Below, in pieces: positions 13,170 to 25,755 of a DNA stretch of 64,000 nucleotides. The notes beneath the pieces are model-generated. The model saw nothing but the letters and a program-made list of their open reading frames with translations, did not search any database and had not been told where the DNA came from. Each line of letters begins with the position of its first letter. The stretch's first letter is position 1. A program made the position numbers and the translations under genes. The stretch is from Salvia splendens (lineage: Eukaryota; Streptophyta; Magnoliopsida; Lamiales; Lamiaceae): the NCBI RefSeq assembly GCF_004379255.2, contig NC_056034.1:35095262-35159261 (forward strand). Direction: 5' to 3'.

Positions 13170-14544
13170 CAGGGGCGGAGGGAGGGTGGGGCCAGGGGGG
13201 CCCATGGTCCCCCCACTAATTCTTAAAAAACTTAGGGGTATTTTAGTAATTTCACAATAATTATAATTTATAATAAATATAATATTAGAGATAGGTTTCA
13301 GCAAAATATATATGAATCGTGCCTCTTAATTTAGCGTATTCATTCTGCCGTTCCAATCCAAGTCTGAATTTAGCGTATTCATTCTGTCGTTCCAAGTCTG
13401 AAATCTGGTAAACTAGAACTAGGTATATTCAAAACTCAAATATAATTCAATTAATTTTTCTACATAGGTTGTTTTTTTGTTTGGCTGCAATAATAATTCA
13501 AAGGGGGAGAAAGAAGATAGCTTATGTAATTCAATGGCTACGGACTACGGTGGTTCTGTAGTTGGAATTTTATAACTCCAATTCTTTATTTGATGTGTGT
13601 GTTAATAGTTTTGCATACAGAAAATATTAAATATTTTGAACTTAATCAGTGTTGACTATTTTTGTAGGTATATGGATCGTTATTTCAAGAAACTTTCTTC
13701 CGTTGATTCTTCATCAGTTGAACCTTCATTTCTTCAACCTCAAGAATTATCGAATGAAGATAAAAGTAAGGTTGATTTAGAGAATCTTCCAAGTGATCCA
13801 GGAGAACGACCTGATATAATGAGTTATCCACCAAATTTAATAGAACAACTTCGCAGAGCTTACTTACTTAAAGGTCCGTGTCAACCACGTAATCATGATT
13901 TTCGTCCTATAGTAGATGGAAATCGAAAACGTAAATTTGTCTCACATTAGTTTGATGAATTTAAGGATTGGTTGGAATATAGTGTTACAAAGGAAGCAGC
14001 TTTTTGTTTATATTGCTATCTTTTTTCAAGACTCCACGGAAATGGACAAGATGCTTTTGTATCAGGGGGATTTACGGTCTGGCGCAAGAAAGAAAGATTA
14101 AGAGATCATGTTGGAAACCATAAAAGTGCTCATAACAGGTGCAGATTAGCATGTGAGGATTTGATGAATCAAGCCCAACACATTGAGGTCTCTTTGGCAA
14201 AACAGTCAACACAGTCTAAGCTTGACTACCGCCTGCGATTAAATGCAACGATTATTTCTCTTCGTTATCTTATAATGCAAGGATTGCCTTTCCGCGGTCA
14301 TGATAAGTCAGAAGAATCATTAAATCAAGGTAATTTTCTTGAGTTCTTGAAAGTTATTTCTTCTTGCAATGAAGAGATAGCTAGTGTTGTGCTAAAAAAT
14401 GCTCCAGACAATCTCAAACTTACATCACCAGATATTAAGAGAGATATTATAAATGCATTTGCTGTTGAGACAACGAAAGCTATTGTACATGATATGAGAA
14501 GTGAATTTTGGACCCCCATTATGAAATCTCTGGCTCCGCCACTG
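13170..14544 (+). mobile_element. hAT element with perfect 8-bp target duplication
   Basis: The left end is CAGGGGCGGAGGGAG. The right end in reverse complement is CAGTGGCGGAGCCAG. The octamer AACATAGC is repeated exactly on both sides (13162..13169, 14545..14552). The paralogous segment at 17630 has the same flanking sequence with no insert, so the boundaries are confirmed independently. The element is 1,375 bp and keeps only the N-terminal part of its transposase gene. It is therefore non-autonomous. Confidence 0.92.
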
Positions 14545-14595
14545 AACATAGCTATTAATAGAAGATCTTCTGTGAAATGTTACGATTTTTCCTAA
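13672..14595 (+). pseudogene. TTF-finger/DUF4371 hAT transposase (ZMYM1-like), truncated
   Basis: Remnant of the plant 'zinc finger MYM-type 1-like' hAT transposase. A probable acceptor (TTTGTAG) precedes ATG at 13672, opening MDRYFKKLSSVDSS. RRAYLLKGPCQPRNHDF, DWLEYSVTKEAAFCLYCYLF and RLRDHVGNHKSAHN form the TTF-type finger, and the DUF4371 beginning follows with LNQGNFLEFLKVI. One in-frame TAG at 13948..13950 falls where the family has Trp in the conserved WF-E pair. The catalytic core and the dimerisation domain are absent, because the frame runs straight into the right terminal repeat and stops in flanking DNA at 14595. Confidence 0.85.
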
Positions 14596-14845
14596 CGTCC
14601 ACATTGAGGTGATAAGGACATTGGTAATATTGTACCCCTTGAATCCCAAGTTATGATATAACTCTGTAACGTTAGTAATATTCCTATCAAATTAAGCATA
14701 ACATCAGAACTCTAGTAACCATATATATGAAATTATACCACAATCAATTATTTTCATTTTTAATTATAAAAAATTACATCATGTATAAGTAATAAAGTTG
14801 AATTAATTAAATAATGAAAATTATATAATCAAAATTTTAATTGTA

Positions 14846-15081
14846 CTCCTTCCGTGCCGCAATAAGCAAGATAATTCTTTTAAACATGAGATTTAAGAAA
14901 ATGATGTTTAGAGAGTTAGTGGAAAGAAAATAAATTATTAGAGAGAATAAAGTAGATGAGTAAAGAGAAAAGAAAATAGGAGAAAGTAAATGCATTATAT
15001 TTTGCCAAAAAAAAGAAATAACCCACTTTAGGTGGGGCGTCCTAAAAAGAATACATGTCGCTTATGGTGGGACGAATGGAG
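14846..15081. mobile_element. Stowaway-type MITE
   Basis: CTCCTTCCGTGCCGCAATAAG on the left is inverted in TTATGGTGGGACGAATGGAG on the right, with TA on both sides (14844..14845, 15082..15083). It lies at the right border of the duplicated segment. The paralogous copy has only 'gggacgaagggc' at this point, a possible deletion remnant. Confidence 0.75.
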
Positions 15082-15277
15082 TAATATGTTGGTCCATGCA
15101 AAATGAAGAAGAAGAATGAAGAAGAATCACAACTCGAGACGACTCAGCCATCTGCAGAGGAGAAGCCATTGGTCGCGGCGAACTAAAGGTAAATGATGGA
15201 ACTTTGCTTGTTGTTTTAGAGTAGTTTATGTTGTACACTATCAAGAGATGGATCTCTTACTATTTGCTTGTTTAGGA

Positions 15278-16670
15278 TTATATTCTAGGTAGAAACGTGA
15301 TCACGATGATGGCTCCAAGCGTGACGACAGACTTTTCGTCCATCACGGCTACCCCAATGGCGAAGCCGAGCCCTTGGGTGCACATGACACTGTAGAGAAG
15401 CACGAAGAGGCCTGAGAAGAAGGATCCAACAGTGTGCTTGAGGCCCGCCATGGTGTAAGTCACGATATAGAAGATGGTGGGGAGGATTAGATCTATGGGA
15501 TGAGAGGCAGTACATGCACGATGCTTGCTCTTTCGTGAGCATCATGCGCTCTTGAGTGCATGTGAAGACGGCCTGGAACATGGGGTAGAACCCCTAAAGC
15601 TCAGAATAGAAGAATAGGAGCCCCACTTGTATACACATTATCAATCACAAAAAGAAAGGGTTAATTAGTATACAATAGTAGTAATTAGTATTTTCAAACT
15701 AACTCAAAAACCTGGTCTTGCAAGTGGTCGATGTTGGATTGCCACCAAAGGAGTCCACGGACAAGGGCAGCAACCAAGACCTCCACAATCCTCTCTTTGA
15801 CCCCCCCTCTCACCAGGATTGAGCCATCCATGGATTTGACCAACGCCTATCATCGGCTGGAAGAACACCACTATCATCAACGTTGGCTGATAGCTCTGAC
15901 CACATAGTGGCAGTTGGTCTTCATTGGTATCTCCCATTGCCACTCCTACAAGATATGCAACAAACTCACCACTAACTAACTCAATCACTACACAAGAAAA
16001 ACAAAAAAATCATACCATTTGCTAGATCCAGCAAGAAATCAGTCGGGTTCATGGCAACCCATGGGGCAAACCCCACACTGGAAAAGTAGTCCAACACATG
16101 GGCTCATTTGCCGAAGTACATCGGATTCCCATTCGAGAGCAAAAGTATCTTGTATAGAAGAGCCTGCTCGAGGGCTGGTGAATAGTCATCACCACTGTGG
16201 AAACCATCCTTTAAGCGGTGGTTTAGTCTAATCTCGAGGTTGGGTCATCCAGGAACAATAAGCTCGGATTGATGAGCATCTCCTCTCGATGCTCACCCAT
16301 TTCCTCTCGCCCCCGTATACCCCCCTTTCGAGTTGTCCACCGATGATGCTATTCTGGCACCTCAACAGCGCAAGCTGCACAACCACAACCTCAGTTTGCC
16401 GAACTTTGTTCGCCTTCATCAGAGTAGCGAAAGAGGACCGTGTAGACTAGTGTCTCTATTACAGTCAAGTGAGGGTAGAGCACGTCGTCATGGGTGACGA
16501 AGCCGATCTTGCGTTTCATCGCATTCGAGAAGGGCTGTCCGTTGAAGGTGATGGTACCGGAGAGATGGCATTCGAGGGCTATAAGCAGGGTGGTCTTGTC
16601 GTTGCTCGACGGCCCCATCATCGCCAGCGTCTCTCCGGGTCGCACGCTACCGGAGACTCAATATGTGAAA
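15278..16670 (-). pseudogene. ABCG (WBC) half-transporter pseudogene
   Basis: Fragments of a plant ABCG half-transporter lie in order on the minus strand but in broken frames. From 16645: MRPGETLAMMGPSSNDKTTLL (Walker A lost from GPSGSGKTT), then RKIGFVTHDDVLYPHLTVIE, where the Q-loop Gln is now His. From 16419: QLERGVYGGERKWVSI, a damaged ABC signature. From 16231: TIHQPSSRLF (H-loop), then after a frameshift NPMYFGK-stop-AHVLDYFSSVGFAPW and NPTDFLLDLAN. From about 15800: RIVEVLVAALVRGLLWWQSN followed by CAG|GTTTT, an old splice donor. From 15580: ERMMLTKEQAS and MAGLKHTVGSFFSGLFVLLY. The intron remnant points to a DNA-level duplicate and not a processed copy. Confidence 0.88.
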
Positions 16671-17499
16671 GAGATATGCTTTTTTTATTCTCTTAGACCT
16701 TAGATTTTAGTGTATAGATGCAATAGTTTGTGATTATTTAATTAATTAATTTATAGGATATAATTATGTTTTAAATTAAGTGATGCAGTTTTTGCATAGA
16801 CGCCGAAATGGGCCAAAAACATTTTGTGTTAGAATGACTTGAAATTCGCACGGTATTTGCAAATCGAGCCGAGAAGTCATTCTGGCATACCATAAACATA
16901 AGGTTAAATCCTAATAATTGAATAATTTATGCGTATTTAATTCGCATTGCGTCTGTGAAAAATGACTTGAAATTCGCACGGTACCATAGGTATAAGGTTA
17001 AACCCTAGTATTTGAATATTTGAATAACACACGAGATGGGTGGAGCTCAATATCTTTTCCCTCACAACTACTTCTCTCCCCCTTTCTTCTTCTAAAAGAC
17101 GTATCATGCATGACATCCGGAAGCAATGGGCGGTCGTGGCGACATTTGCAAGGATATTGGGTTCGGCGTCGGCTAAGCCCCCGCTGGAGCGGCAGTTTGG
17201 CGAAAGCTAAGTCCGTCCTTGGTGGTAATACACCTAATCAAAATTCAGATGTAAATAATATTCATCGTTACTTAGAAATTAATATGCCCACATGAGATTT
17301 ATTAATACATGTGTTTTCAGAAATGACAAATATGCTGCCACATGAGATTAATTAATTCATGATAGTTTTAGCCATGACTGAAAATAATCACTGTGAAAAA
17401 TTCAATTGTTAAAGTTCGTGATTTATCTGACCATCTTTAAAAGTAGTGGGAAATACTAAATTTTGACAATAGTTCATGATTTTTCAACTAATAACCCTA
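16671..17499. other. Intergenic with a short direct repeat
   Basis: AATGACTTGAAATTCGCACG occurs near 16832 and again near 16961, each followed by 'ataaggttaaa.cctaa/ta', so this is a diverged direct duplication of about 130 bp. A GC-richer patch at 17105..17230 can be read as ARILGSASAKPPLERQFGES, but I recognise no family. Confidence 0.5.
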
Positions 17500-17955
17500 A
17501 AATATACAGTAATATGAAATATATTATTCATATATTTTGCTATATATATGTCCATTTGATATAATATATTTTTATTATAATAATTTGACAGTAAAAATAT
17601 GCTTAATGAAGTCTTAATGTGTGGATAATATGTGATGTAACATAGATAGTAATAGAAGATCTTGCGTGAAATGTTACGATTCTTCACATTGATGTGATAA
17701 GGGCATTGGTAATTAATCTGCACCCCTTATAATATAAATCTGACAAGTTGTTATTTCCTATTAGATATCAAATTATATGTCACGTTATTATTCCCTCAAA
17801 TAAAGCTTAACATCAGAATCTAGCTAGTAACCAACTAACCACATACTCCATCACACAATCTATTTTTTTTTCATTATAAAAAATGACACTATTTATAAGT
17901 AATGAAAGTTAAATTAATTTAAAACTGAAAATTATATAATTAAAATTTTAATGGG
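17500..17955. repeat. Duplicated intergenic segment, unoccupied copy
   Basis: Paralogue of 12960..14845 that lacks the hAT element. 'gatgtaacatag' continues directly into 'atagtaatagaagatc' at about 17637..17650, giving the empty target site. The rest of the alignment continues to about 17955. Confidence 0.85.
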
Positions 17956-18935
17956 ACGAAGGGCGACCATGCGTTTGTTCTTCATGAAGAGAAGCGTCTC
18001 AACTTGCAACTTCTGAAAATTGAGGCAACGCACCTCGATACTTCTCTCAAAGTTGTTATAATTTGTTAGTTTTCTATTAGGATTCTAAACCGAAGCAAAG
18101 ACTAATTAAGGAATAAAAGAACATAATACTTGCATTTTATTTCATTGTTCGTAAAAAAAATATAAGAATTTCCCCCTTGCCATTTCTTTGAAGGGTGAAA
18201 TTTGTAAATTGTTTGCTCTGGTTAAACCCTACAAAATTGCTTCAACTCAAAACAAATAAGATAACAAAGGCAACCCAAAAAAGTTTGTACATATAACTTA
18301 GGTAGAAATATTAAACTCAATCACGATATACTTAAGTAGTGGAAGCAAAATCTTGAATAAAATTTTCATCAAAAACTCGAACATGCATTGTTGATTTGGA
18401 AAATTTGAAAAGGAAACAAGAAATGGTATTGGGACAAGCAATCGCCAAAGCGTTGTTGAAACTCGAACATCTCAACTAGTGAAATTTTCAGTCATGGGGT
18501 CATAACTTGTCGTCTCGTCTCGATAATTAACAATGAAAAATTAATCAAGATTACCAAGAGGGTACAAGACCCCATCCAAGAGTTTTATTGTCGGAAAGTA
18601 CAAGCACCTTGTAGCAGGCCCGGCCCGCACCTCCTTATCATTTTCTCAAACTCTCAGACCATACATAATTTGATCTCATTTGGCTGCCCCTAAATTTACC
18701 TACCAATAAACTCAGACCTGATTGAAACGTTCTTTTCATTGCTTTTATTGTCTCAGCATTATTTTTCTTCATTTTTGTCATATGCTATCTTTAGTTCTTT
18801 ATTTTGACAACAAGTTGTGGTCTTTACTATCAACTCGGATAGAGGAAATGAAAGTTGCTCCACTCTCGTTCGAAATATTTGGGGTATGTGTGGCAAAATG
18901 GGTCGTATATCGTGAGGCTGATTCAGTTGTTAATT
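17956..18935. other. Intergenic, no supported gene
   Basis: AT-rich DNA with no recognisable coding frame. A frame at 18722..18988 ends in the reading VVYREADSVVN, faintly like RNase-H tails of non-LTR elements, but there is too little to support a call. It is cut by the next MITE. Confidence 0.5.
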
Positions 18936-18937
18936 TA

Positions 18938-19160
18938 CTCCCTCCATCCCTGAAAAATAGACAACATTTGAAACGGCATGAATTTTAATACACAATTGGT
19001 AAAGTAAGACAGAGACAGAAAGAAAAAATGATTGAAATATTGTTAGTAGGTATGAGACCCACCTCATTAGAGAAAAAAAAGTTCTTTAAATAGCATTGGT
19101 CTATTTTCACGGGACATTCCAAAATGAAATATGTGGTCTATTTTTAAGTGATGGAGGGAG
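18938..19160. mobile_element. Stowaway-type MITE, well preserved
   Basis: CTCCCTCCATCCCTGAAAAAT on the left is inverted at the right as CTATTTTTAAGTGATGGAGG. TA lies on both sides (18936..18937, 19161..19162). Its internal sequence matches the split Stowaway at 25738/27600. Confidence 0.85.
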
Positions 19161-19449
19161 TATTTGACAAGCTGATCGTCAGGCCATGATACTTGGTTGT
19201 ATTTGCGTAAGAAGCCACCGGTTGGGCGTGGGGTACGAAACTTGTTATTGAGCGACTGCATAGGAACTGCATATGTTCGAGATGGATTAATGGTAGGAGT
19301 ATTTTCTTGCCCTCTCTTGTAGGAGTAACGAGTAATTTTTTTTTCTTTATCGATATCTTATGTAGCAATTGGCATCTAAAGATAAAAATCCTTTTGTAGC
19401 ACTTCTTTTAATTTCCCCATACTTCTCCACATAAGCAAATTTATGTTAA

Positions 19450-21516
19450 CAGCATCTCCAGTAAGACTGGACGTCAAATAGCCCTCACATAGCCTTCACA
19501 CTGCCACATCATCAACACTATAATTCTCCTGCCACATCAGCTTGCCACATCAACTGGACATCAAATAGCCCTCACATAGCCTTCACACTACCTATCCACA
19601 TCACTAATAACAATTATATAATTTAATTTACACTCGTATCAACATACGGAATTTAATTTACGAGACAAATACGGAAAATTCGAATAATAATATTAAAACT
19701 TAAAAAGTACATTAATTTAAAAAAAAATACAATAATTTAAAAAAAAGTACAAAAATTAAAAAGTACATTAATTTAAAAAAGTAAAACAAAATCACTCCTC
19801 GCCGCCGTCCTCTCGTCGCCCAGCTCTTCTTCACCGTCGTCGCCGCTGCCTCCGTCGCCACCTACGCCGCGGCTATTCCCGCCGGTGTCCCTCCTCATCG
19901 CCTCCAATTCTTCACGCTGGCTCTGGAGCAATACACGAAGAAAATCCTTCACCTCGGGGTCCACCGCCGCTTGGAAGTCGGCTAAGGTCTTCACCATTTG
20001 AGCGCGCGTTTGTTGGCGCGCGAAGAATTTGAGCTCCTCGGTAGACCTGCCGAGGGGGATGTCGAATGGACCCCCTGGGAACTCGGGGTGCCCCCCCTCG
20101 CAACCTGTTGCGCCCGCTTTTGGCCAACCGGGTGAGGTCGGCGACCGAACGAACGAGGAGTCGGGACCTCCTGGGCCGTCTCGGGGAGGTCTGTCGAACC
20201 ACCGCTGCTGCCGCTATAATCTCCGGTATAGTTCAGTTTCTGCCACTTCGGCCAGCCAGCGTCAACGCCTGCCTAGAATTTCTCCGACTCGTTGAGCACA
20301 ACGTAGCAGTTCCAGTAGGTGAACTCATAGTACTTCTTCTGCGGATCGGGGTAGGCTCTCTCCGCAATCCTCCTGCAGTCTTCCTCTGTTTGGCCACTGG
20401 TCTGCATGCGGAGGGCGTTGGCGTACAAACCCGAAAATCGAGAGACGCCAGACCTGATTCGGTCCCAGCACTTCCGGACCTCCTCCCCGGTGCACGGTCT
20501 CCCTTCAGGGCAAAATGCCCTGTAGGCTGCGGCTATCTTGGCCCACAAGTTGACGATCCTCTGGTTGTTCGAAACGAGAGGATCGTCGCAGACACTCACC
20601 CACGCCTTGGCAACCGCAACGTTCTCCGCGTCCGTCCACTTCCTCCGGCCCCGGATTTCGGCCTCCGGCTGCGACGACTCGCCGACCTTCTTGGCCTTGC
20701 CCTTCTTCTTACCCCGCCCTACTCCCTGGCTTTGAATGAGAGTTTTCGGAACCTCGTTCATATCAAAACCCAAGTCCGCTAAGGAGAAGGTCTCCGTATA
20801 CTGTGCATCCGTTGGGGTCGATGTGTGTGAAGAACCGGTGGAAAAATCAAAAGTCGGCCGATAGGCGTTGTCCCCCCCGTGCGTCCCCTGCGCTGGGGGA
20901 ATCATCTGCTGCGCCGGTGGAATCATCTGCTGCGCCGGTGGCTGCATCCCGGGTGCCCACCCCGGCATCATCTGCATAGGGGGCTGCATGCCGGGTGCCC
21001 ACCCCGGCATCATCTGCTGCCACGGGTACATGTTGTAGTACCCGGTCATCGGAGGCCAACCACCTCCCCCAGGAGCCGGGGAAGTATGGGACCCTACCCC
21101 GGGAGTCGGGGGCGTCTGAGACCCTACACCGGGAGGCGGGGGAGTCTGAGACCATCCCCCGGGAGTCACTGGAGTACCTTCGTAGTTGTTCTCCATTGCT
21201 CGTTATTGATCTTGAACAGAAAGTAAGGTAGAGAGAATACTCGTTAAAACAAGTGGTGCGAATGAAAATGACGTTCAAAGCGCGTATATATAGTGTTTTC
21301 AAAAGAAAAAAAAATAAAAAATAAAATCTGACGCCGGTTTGACGCCGATCCGGGACCCACAATGGCGTCGTGAGGATCGGCGTCGGAACCGGCGTCATCG
21401 CGCGAATCGGCATGGCCACGCCGATTTCGCCGACGCCGGTTCCAATGGTTCGGCGTCAGAACCGGCGTCGGCGAAAAATCGGCGTCGCGATTTTGACGCC
21501 GGCATTGGAGATGCTC
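19450..21516 (-). mobile_element. PIF/Harbinger element carrying only ORF1
   Basis: TAA flanks both sides (19447..19449, 21517..21519). Termini are CAGCATCTCCAGTAAG on the left and, in reverse complement, GAGCATCTCCAATGCC on the right. It is 2,067 bp. A TATATATA box at about 21285 on the minus strand precedes the single gene, a Myb/SANT ORF1. No DDE transposase sequence is present. Ends and length parallel the element at 59991..62036. Confidence 0.85.
19773..21196 (-). pseudogene. Harbinger ORF1 (Myb/SANT DNA-binding accessory protein)
   Basis: ORF1 proteins of PIF/Harbinger elements bind DNA and help bring the transposase into the nucleus. ATG at 21196. Residues 1-110 are Pro/Gly/Met-rich, with the repeated word MMPGWAPGMQPP and the run AQQMIPPAQQMIPPAQ. 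The Lys-rich RGKKKGKAKK follows, then the Myb/SANT trihelix from RKWTDAENVAVAKAWVS through EVRKCWDRIRSGVSRFSGLY. Two lesions end the frame: TAG at 20273..20275 after ESEKF (family: Gln), and a frameshift in the G-run near 20090. The acidic tail (VLLQSQREELEAMRRD) reads in another frame down to 19773. In annotated plant genomes this family is often mislabelled as glutathione S-transferase T3-like. Confidence 0.85.
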
Positions 21517-21519
21517 TAA

Positions 21520-23097
21520 CAAATTCCATATAAATGAGTTGTACAACAACAAATAGACATTGCTTCCGTTGGTCCAATTTATGCAGTTATATAATGTTAA
21601 AAAGTAAGGATAGTTTGTTGGCGTCCAAATCAAATATAGGTCACACACACCATCCATCACATGAAATTTGCATATAACATGTCCCCCGTTCATAACAAAC
21701 ACAGCTTTCTTATAATTAATAATCTCCATATTTGTTTTTTCACTTTAAAACTCACCCCAACAATTAATCTAATTCCTTTGATTTCTACCCAATTGTAATG
21801 CAATGTATACGTGCATGAAGTTGAGTTTAAATTTCTTTAAGTAACTTGTTTTCTTCAAAGCAAAATTTATAAAGTTCAGTTTAAATTATACTTCCTAGGT
21901 GCCCTAAAATAGTGACTTTTGAGACGACATGAGTTTCACTGCGAGATGGTAGGTAATATAGGAGAGAGAAAAAAAATAGTGGATTAATGTTAGTAGATAG
22001 TAAGGCACACATCAAGATTGTAACGTGTTGTAATAAAGGTTAAAAAAAATAAAAGTAAATTACTTTTAGTAGACAAACAAAAATGCAAAACTAGACTACT
22101 TTTTGGCAAAATGAGTGTGAATTGCAATGCCTTTTGTGCACCCTAACTTAGCACATATCCCATTAAGATCATGTTGCCAGAATTATAATCACAAAACATG
22201 TTGAGTTAATTTTGAAATGAAATCATTGTGGAAAATTCCAAATAAGACAGACTTTAGCAAGCATCGTTTACCAGCATCATGAACACTCACCAATCACTGA
22301 GCACTTACCGATAACCTAGTAGAGCATTTGTCTACATCACTGAGCCCAACAAATCCGAGTAAGAGAAATGGGAAAAGTTAAGACATTTACCAAGTGCACA
22401 CGTACAATGCCTTGTTTAAAAAATTAATTATACCAAGCAACGCCTTGCTCAGTACAAGTCATAGTCGGTGGGCACATACCAAACAAATTGTAGTGTCCTC
22501 GGTAGGCTTTGGCGCTAAATAATTACGGAGCAACTCGTGCTAAGTAATGTTTCGGTCGACATACCGAGCACACAGTACTTGATGTTTTATTTATATTTAT
22601 CTAATGTACTCCAATTGAAAAAGAAATTAACAGAGGGACAGAGTTTGAAACATGTGAGGCGCATGCATTTATGTGAGAATGTGTCGTTTGATAAAGGCCA
22701 TTCGTTCTTGCTAGACAGCCCAACAGCAATGAGAACAGTGAGTTTCCCTTATCATATCAACAGGATTTGATTTGAGGGACCCAACATGAATTACATAGGA
22801 ATCAAATATTGTATTTATATTGCATTGCATATACCAAAGAAAGATTCGCTTGAAATGTTTGGTTGAAAATATGAAAAGATTGATTCATTTCAAAAAGAAT
22901 ATAAAATGATGAGAAAGGACAAAACTAAACATGTAATTCCCACAAAATCATTGGAAAGTAAGTAAAAAAGAAAAATACTTATTGGAGAGTAGTTTTGGGC
23001 AAGAAATAAATCCAAATGTTAGAACCAGCGACCAAAATGTTGGGCAAATTGGGCCACTTGTTACTTTTTGGGCAAGCAATTTGTCGTCATCATCCCC
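21520..23097. other. Intergenic, no gene seen
   Basis: About 1.6 kb of AT-rich sequence. A degraded Stowaway-like stretch lies near 21890..22050 ('ggagagagaaaaaaaatagtgg', 'gttagtagatag'). No frame with family resemblance. The last 100 bases are the promoter of the SDR gene. Confidence 0.55.
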
Positions 23098-23105
23098 TAT
23101 AAATA
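23098..23105 (+). promoter_or_regulatory. TATA box of the SDR gene
   Basis: TATAAATA lies 56 bp upstream of the ATG at 23161, in a CCCC-TATAAATA-AG context usual for plant core promoters. Confidence 0.65.
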
Positions 23106-23160
23106 AGAGCCAAAACATAGCTAATTAAATCACTTCACTTCAAGTAATTGAATTGTAGCA

Positions 23161-24587
<1,427 letters not shown>

Positions 24588-25426
24588 GCTATTGGTAGTA
24601 TTATTATTATTATTTTTCCCCTACCTAAATGTGTTGTTTAGTAAAATGTGTTATTTGTATCAACCCTAGAGGCTGCACCAACCGCAATTGGAACAGCTAA
24701 TAGTTATTCATGATTTTTTTAAATCATGATTTTATTTTAAAAACAATATCATTTTCTTGATTGTATTTTGACATTATTGTCTATCTTCATAATCACAAAG
24801 AGTGGTGTCCAGTTTATTTGACGAGTCAAGATTAAATGGATATGGATGTAAATTTAAATTTAGCGAAGTAATTTTTGTAATTAAATAATTATATTTAAAT
24901 TAAAATATAGTGTGTAATATAATATAAGATGACATCAATCAATCATCCTTCTTATTACCCTAACCTCCATAAATGTCCCCTTTGATATGGGCCAACATTG
25001 TGATTGATTGGTTAGGGCTCTGTCCAACAGAAAATGGGGCCCTTTATGAGATTATGGGGCCCATTGTTTAATGGGTTGGGCCCATAATGGTCGCCGACCT
25101 AATGGATTGGCCCATAGGGTGTTCAGATAGAGTTCACTCATTTTGATGGCACATAATAGTAGAACTGTAGAACTATAATCCAATTCCTTGGTTCAAAATG
25201 ATTCTGGTAGAATTTTGTTTTTCATTACTGGTTTATCTTTCACACTATTACATGTACGGAATTGGAGCGGGCACGTACTTGTAAAATTTGAACAAAAGTT
25301 AAACCTTAGTTAAATGATGGTAGTAATTATTACTATGAAATTTGAAGTTCATAATCTTATATCTCAATATCATATTTTCTACGTCCATAAATGGGTTATG
25401 TGATCATTTTCAGTACTTCATTCGTA
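24588..25426. other. Intergenic, no gene seen
   Basis: 3' flank of the SDR gene, starting with a TTA-repeat stretch, then AT-rich DNA. A GC-richer patch near 25020..25110 repeats the word GGGCCC. Nothing else is recognised. Confidence 0.55.
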
Positions 25427-25671
25427 CTCACTTATGTGTCCCAGTTTATCATTTTAATCCGTCCCTTATTAATTATCTGTCCCACTTCAATTTTATTATT
25501 TTTGGTAGTGAACTTTGTATTACCCTAACTCATTATCACTCACATTTTATTATAAAACTAATATATAAAAGTAGGATTCATATTATATTAACTTTTTCAA
25601 CTCATTTTCTATTACGTTTCTTAAAATTTGTGTCGATTCAAAATGAGACAAATATTAGGGGACGGAGGGAG
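25427..25671. mobile_element. Stowaway-type MITE, diverged left end
   Basis: The right end GGGGACGGAGGGAG is followed by TA (25672..25673). The left end CTCACTTATGTGTCCCAG follows TA at 25425..25426. The centre contains the common Stowaway words of this window. Confidence 0.6.
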
Positions 25672-25755
25672 TATTGATTTGTAAGTCAATTCGGCGACAA
25701 TCAACTTCCGTCCGTCATTTATATCCTTTGTATTGTACTGCATTCGTCCCTATAA

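Larger units (their letters stand above)
12960..14845. repeat. Duplicated intergenic segment, occupied copy
   Basis: Outside the hAT element, 12960..13169 and 14553..14845 align in order with 17500..17955. Shared landmarks are 'tatgcttaatgaagtctta', 'ggataatatgtgatgtaaca', 'taatagaagatctt', 'gtgaaatgttacgatt' and 'ataacatcagaa'. This copy is interrupted by the hAT insertion and, at its right edge, by a Stowaway MITE. Confidence 0.85.

Noticed and set aside
18722..18988. Possible RNase-H tail of a non-LTR retrotransposon
   Set aside because: Only a few residues (VVYREADSVVN) look alike, and no neighbouring reverse-transcriptase sequence supports it.
20066..20782. Plus-strand open frame of 238 codons
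   Set aside because: It is the antisense of the Harbinger ORF1 on the minus strand, which has real Myb/SANT motifs; GC-rich DNA keeps the opposite frame open.
22537..22770. 77-residue frame upstream of the SDR gene
   Set aside because: No recognisable motif, and normal AT-rich composition; no splice or promoter support.
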